A stretch of 64,000 bases of DNA from DASTFP01 sp963816855 (GTDB lineage: Bacteria > Verrucomicrobiota > Verrucomicrobiia > Chthoniobacterales > Terrimicrobiaceae): NCBI GenBank assembly GCA_963816855.1, contig CAWFMA010000022.1, positions 153,199 to 217,198 of the forward strand, given 5' to 3'. Below are positions 61,339-64,000 of the stretch, piece by piece (position 1 is the stretch's first letter; each line of letters starts with the position of its first letter). The notes beneath the pieces are model-generated. The model worked only from the letters and a program-made list of their open reading frames with translations, was not told the origin of the DNA and ran no database searches. The translations under genes and the position numbers were made by a program.

Positions 61339-62379
61339 CTACTCTACCACGACCGGAACCCCAGGCTTCACCATTGCAGCCAGTTTTACCACGTCCCAAT
61401 TTGCGAGACGGATGCATCCATGGCTTGCGCTGCGTCCAATAGAATCGGGGTCGTCAGTGCCATGGATGCCCACGCCCTCTTTATCAAGTGCAATCCATAT
61501 CACCCCCACAGGGTTGTTTGGTCCGGGAGGCAGCAGGTGGGAGTTTGAGCTACGTTTCCCCTCCTCGAGCATTCTGCGATCGTAGCAAAAGTTCGGAAAT
61601 TTCGCGATTGCCTTTATAGTCCAATGCCCAATTGGAGATGCAGTGTGCTGAGAACCTACGGTAACCGGAAATACGGCCGCTAGTTTTTCTCCGACATGAA
61701 CTTCGAGAATGTTCTCTTTTGTGCTGATGTAGAGCGATACGGGCTGCGTTTCTTCCTTGAAAACTCCCGTTGGGATCTCTGCGGTTTGAGAATGACCTTG
61801 TTTGTCCTGCTCTGCGATGCCCTCGGCCGCTGTGGTGGCCGTCTTTACTGCACTTAATTCGAACGGCTGCACATTGGGCACGGTGACTTGATCGCCTTCT
61901 TTGAGTTTTTCGATAATCCCGGGATTCAGCTCTTTCAGGAAGTTAAGGTCACAATGGAATTTCTCGGCCACCGCTTCGGCAACGTTGCGATAGGGCAGCC
62001 ATTTCGCTTTGGCTTGCGCCGCCGGACTACTCGGCACCTCGCCCACGTTTTCGATGTCCCCTTTAGTTACGATGTAGGTCGTGAACACGGGATCAATGCC
62101 GGACAGATCTAAACCAGTTGTATCGATCGACGTCTTCGAATCCTGCGCTCCCAAATCTGATTGTCCTCTGGAGCGTTTGAAAAGCATGACCGCTTTTCTC
62201 GTAAACGCGCCGTCTTTCCCATCGATTTTACCCGGCCCAAAATTTGAAGTGTCGAGAAAGACTTGGAGACGCGTCGCCTTCTCAATCTGCTTACGATCAC
62301 GGTGGGTTTGGGCAGCGTTTCCGCTCGCTACACCCAATATCACTGCGAGGCAAATCACAATCCATACCCAAGGCCTCAC
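61339..62379 (-). CDS. Exported L,D-transpeptidase with LysM-like region
   Basis: A 346-residue protein from GTG 62379. Signal peptide 'VWIVICLAVILGVASGNAAQ', then a peptidoglycan-binding-like segment ('TRLQVFLDTSNFGPGKIDGK'). A LysM-like part follows ('YRNVAEAVAEKFHCDLNFLK', 'KLKEGDQVTVPNVQPF') and then the YkuD domain ('LEVHVGEKLAAVFPVTVGSQ', 'IWIALDKEGVGIHGTDDPDS'). The catalytic site is 'IGRSASHGCIRLANWDVVKL'. His, Ser and Cys of SHGCIR are present. It would act on peptidoglycan in the periplasm and is the second YkuD enzyme in the window. Confidence 0.88.
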   Translation of the reverse strand: MRPWVWIVICLAVILGVASGNAAQTHRDRKQIEKATRLQVFLDTSNFGPGKIDGKDGAFTRKAVMLFKRSRGQSDLGAQDSKTSIDTTGLDLSGIDPVFTTYIVTKGDIENVGEVPSSPAAQAKAKWLPYRNVAEAVAEKFHCDLNFLKELNPGIIEKLKEGDQVTVPNVQPFELSAVKTATTAAEGIAEQDKQGHSQTAEIPTGVFKEETQPVSLYISTKENILEVHVGEKLAAVFPVTVGSQHTASPIGHWTIKAIAKFPNFCYDRRMLEEGKRSSNSHLLPPGPNNPVGVIWIALDKEGVGIHGTDDPDSIGRSASHGCIRLANWDVVKLAAMVKPGVPVVVE

Positions 62380-62514
62380 ATTGCACGAATCGCGCCGGCA
62401 AAGCTCGGCGGTCGTGAATATCTCCAATCGAGGCGGAGGCAAAAGTCTGCGCCATGCATCGAATCGTCCAAGGAGTAAGCGGATGATGCGGCACGCTGTC
62501 CTTCGGTCCAAAAA

Positions 62515-62700
62515 TCTTTACGCTGCCGCCAAAAAAGCGATTGACCGGTTCAGAGACAAGATCTCACGCTGGCGACGCAGGTATTCGACTTCGCGCTGAA
62601 GCCAGCGAAGCGCCTCTTGCCTGCCGCGCCATCCCGGCAGGTTCGTAAAGAATTGGGCTTCACACCGAGTTCCGCGGCGATCCGCTTGAGCGAAACGCTT
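62515..62700 (-). pseudogene. IS3-family orfA fragment
   Basis: The minus strand gives 'VSLKRIAAELGVKPNSLRT' in one frame (HTH of IS3 orfA) and 'EALRWLQREVEYLRRQREIL' in the next (leucine-zipper end, L-R-x-L-x-R-E-x-x-x-L-R-x-E-R-E-I-L). One frameshift separates them and orfB is missing. A relic next to the 85-bp repeat. Confidence 0.7.
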
Positions 62701-62724
62701 GCACCCTGAGGCCATTATCAGGTG

Positions 62725-62811
62725 GTTTGCTTTCCCTATTTTGATCCAAAATGGGGCCGGGTGCGAACATAGGCTCGATCCCATTTAAGGAATCAACCCA
62801 TACTGAACATG
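62725..62811 (+). repeat. About 85-bp interspersed repeat, copy 2
   Basis: GTTTGCTTTCCCTATTTTGA through GGCTCGATCCCATTTAAGG to CATACTGAACATG. It matches 59748-59831. Here the repeat ends exactly on the ATG of the following CBS gene, so it supplies that gene's immediate upstream region. Confidence 0.65.
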
Positions 62812-63252
62812 CAACTCAATCGTATTATGACTGAATACGTGGAAGTCATCGCTCCGGAGATGTCTATCCAAGAAGCCGCCGAGCAAATGCGTTCCCTTGA
62901 TGTAGGTGTTCTCCCTGTTTGCAACGGAGGCCGCCTGGTGGGGATGCTTACCGACCGCGATCTTGCGGTTCGAGCTGTCGTGGACGGCAGAGATCCAAAG
63001 AGCACTACCGTGGAAGAAATCATGACTCGGCAAATTGCATTCTGCTTCGAAGATCAGGACATCGAGGAAGCCGAGCGAGTTATGGAGAAGAACCAGATCC
63101 GTCGCCTGCCGGTGCTAGATCACGACAATCGCATTGTCGGCATCGTGTCCCTTGGCGATCTGGCGATCAAAGACGATGAAAATCGTGCCGGAGTGACGTT
63201 GGAGAGAGTCTCTGAACATTCTCGATCGGTATTGAGCACGCCACGCAGCTAA
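62809..63252 (+). CDS. Two-CBS-domain protein
   Basis: A 147-residue protein consisting of one CBS pair: 'IAPEMSIQEAAEQMRSLDVG', 'VLPVCNGGRLVGMLTDRDLA' (G-x-x-T-D-R-D-L), 'VEEIMTRQIAFCFEDQDIEE' and 'RRLPVLDHDNRIVGIVSLGD'. Length and motifs are standard for stand-alone CBS proteins that sense adenine nucleotides or regulate partners. The start ATG is the last codon of the upstream 85-bp repeat. A related but damaged CBS gene lies at 58.7 kb. Confidence 0.9.
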   Translation: MQLNRIMTEYVEVIAPEMSIQEAAEQMRSLDVGVLPVCNGGRLVGMLTDRDLAVRAVVDGRDPKSTTVEEIMTRQIAFCFEDQDIEEAERVMEKNQIRRLPVLDHDNRIVGIVSLGDLAIKDDENRAGVTLERVSEHSRSVLSTPRS

Positions 63253-63396
63253 GTAATTGCTGATACTCCCTCTCCAAAGCGTGCCTGCCTCGACGGCGAT
63301 GGAAACGCGGTTGCAGGCAATACCAATCTCGGAACAGTCAGGGATTCCCACGCCGATGAGTAGAGTTTCGGCTGGGCTAGCAAAACGGTTCACATC

Positions 63397-63867
63397 ATGA
63401 CGGTGAAACTTGGAATGGTGGTTTTCCTGGCGCTCTTCGCTGCTCGCTCGTCTAGTGCCCAAGCAGCACAACCGCCGCAAACGTCAGCGCGGATCACTGG
63501 CTCATTCTTCATCGACCCTTCTTCGACTTCGATTAGAGGTGGAAAGGCCAGTTTGATTGTCGGTGCGCTGCGTCGCAACGCAGGGACTTACATTGGTGAT
63601 TACCAACTCAAAGTATCACCATATTTCTTCCTGAGTGAGGAGGGCACGCTCTCGATGATTGTTTCGGATGAATCTCTTGGCAAGCTCACTCAAGGGATTC
63701 CAGTGTCTGTCACTGGTCAAGCCACCACGAATAAGAGCGGCAAAACCAGAGCGGTCAATGCCAAGCTCACACCAGCGGTAAAGGACAGAGGGTCTGTCAC
63801 CTTTTCCTTCACCGAAATGGACACAAAGTTGATCTTTGAGACTTCCTATCAGTTTGGAAATAACTGA
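63397..63867 (+). CDS. Exported hypothetical protein
   Basis: A 156-residue protein with signal peptide 'VKLGMVVFLALFAARSSSAQ' and an A-Q-A cleavage region. The mature part is beta-rich: 'TGSFFIDPSSTSIRGGKASL', 'IGDYQLKVSPYFFLSEEGTL', 'SMIVSDESLGKLTQGIPVSV', ending 'KLIFETSYQFGNN'. No family or catalytic residues were recognised. Proteins of this kind occur widely in Verrucomicrobiota as periplasmic or surface proteins of unknown role. Confidence 0.7.
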   Translation: MTVKLGMVVFLALFAARSSSAQAAQPPQTSARITGSFFIDPSSTSIRGGKASLIVGALRRNAGTYIGDYQLKVSPYFFLSEEGTLSMIVSDESLGKLTQGIPVSVTGQATTNKSGKTRAVNAKLTPAVKDRGSVTFSFTEMDTKLIFETSYQFGNN

Positions 63868-64000
63868 CCACATGCCTGCAGAATTTTTTAGTAGCACGCG
63901 CAATCACAATGCCACTGCCCCGATGCCACTTCCCCTTTGCAAATTCTGCTCTGCTCAAGGTGCTGCCAACCTCCTGCGGGAAATAGCATCTTCATCACGA

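Overview
The window looks like part of a soil-type Verrucomicrobiota chromosome (GC roughly 55-60%). The placement is an inference from the gene mix: a secreted FecR-domain protein, FGGY sugar kinases next to lutABC, a stand-alone LigD-type polymerase, FN3 and lipoprotein micro-ORFs, DUF3008, DUF2231 and YkuD proteins. No rRNA, tRNA or CRISPR array was seen.

Layout. 1-2.5 kb: the end of a secreted FecR-domain protein with a hexapeptide tandem repeat, a decayed methyltransferase, an FN3 micro-protein and a tiny membrane protein. 2.7-6.2 kb: a GC-richer island that looks imported (DUF899, a winged-helix regulator, a glutamine-cyclotransferase-like propeller, an AraC remnant). 6.2-17.3 kb: a minus-strand sugar block with lutABC, rhamnulokinase, a xylulokinase-like kinase, a damaged RbsABC/LsrB-type ABC transporter and a LacI regulator. 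Rhamnose or fucose catabolism yields lactaldehyde and then lactate, which explains the Lut genes. 17.4-26 kb: deoxyribosyltransferase, Mut7-C RNase with a MITE just upstream, DoxX, a broken DJ-1 protein, DUF456, LigD polymerase and a frameshifted GH15/phosphorylase-kinase-like protein.

26.4-32.7 kb holds the most striking locus: a TPMT-like methyltransferase followed after 22 bp by an intact 1874-residue protein. That protein combines two alpha/beta-hydrolase modules (the second with Gly in place of the nucleophile Ser), an M17-N/macro-like region, a CHAT caspase-like protease with its His and Cys, and a helical repeat tail. 32.7-38 kb: AlkA and Ogt repair genes, a decayed NDH-2 dehydrogenase with a cNMP-binding tail, and an intact membrane adenylate cyclase. 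38-45.7 kb: hydrolase, a broken zinc peptidase, a PH-domain protein, an IS1380 element inserted at the stop codon of a methyltransferase, OsmC, a YkuD lipoprotein and a truncated lipocalin.

46-63.9 kb is sparse and repeat-rich. It has a metallophosphatase / DUF2231 / cytochrome c operon, small hydrolases, a cupin, a DUF4157-like (eCIS-type) protein, micro-lipoproteins, MgtC, CBS proteins, YihY and an L,D-transpeptidase. These lie among IS630, IS3, ligase and ABC-protein fragments and several families of short interspersed repeats.

Many genes carry single-base frameshifts, while the longest genes (5.6 kb CHAT, 2.2 kb cyclase, 1.5 kb kinases) are open. This favours real gene decay over uniform sequencing error, although some single indels could still be assembly errors.
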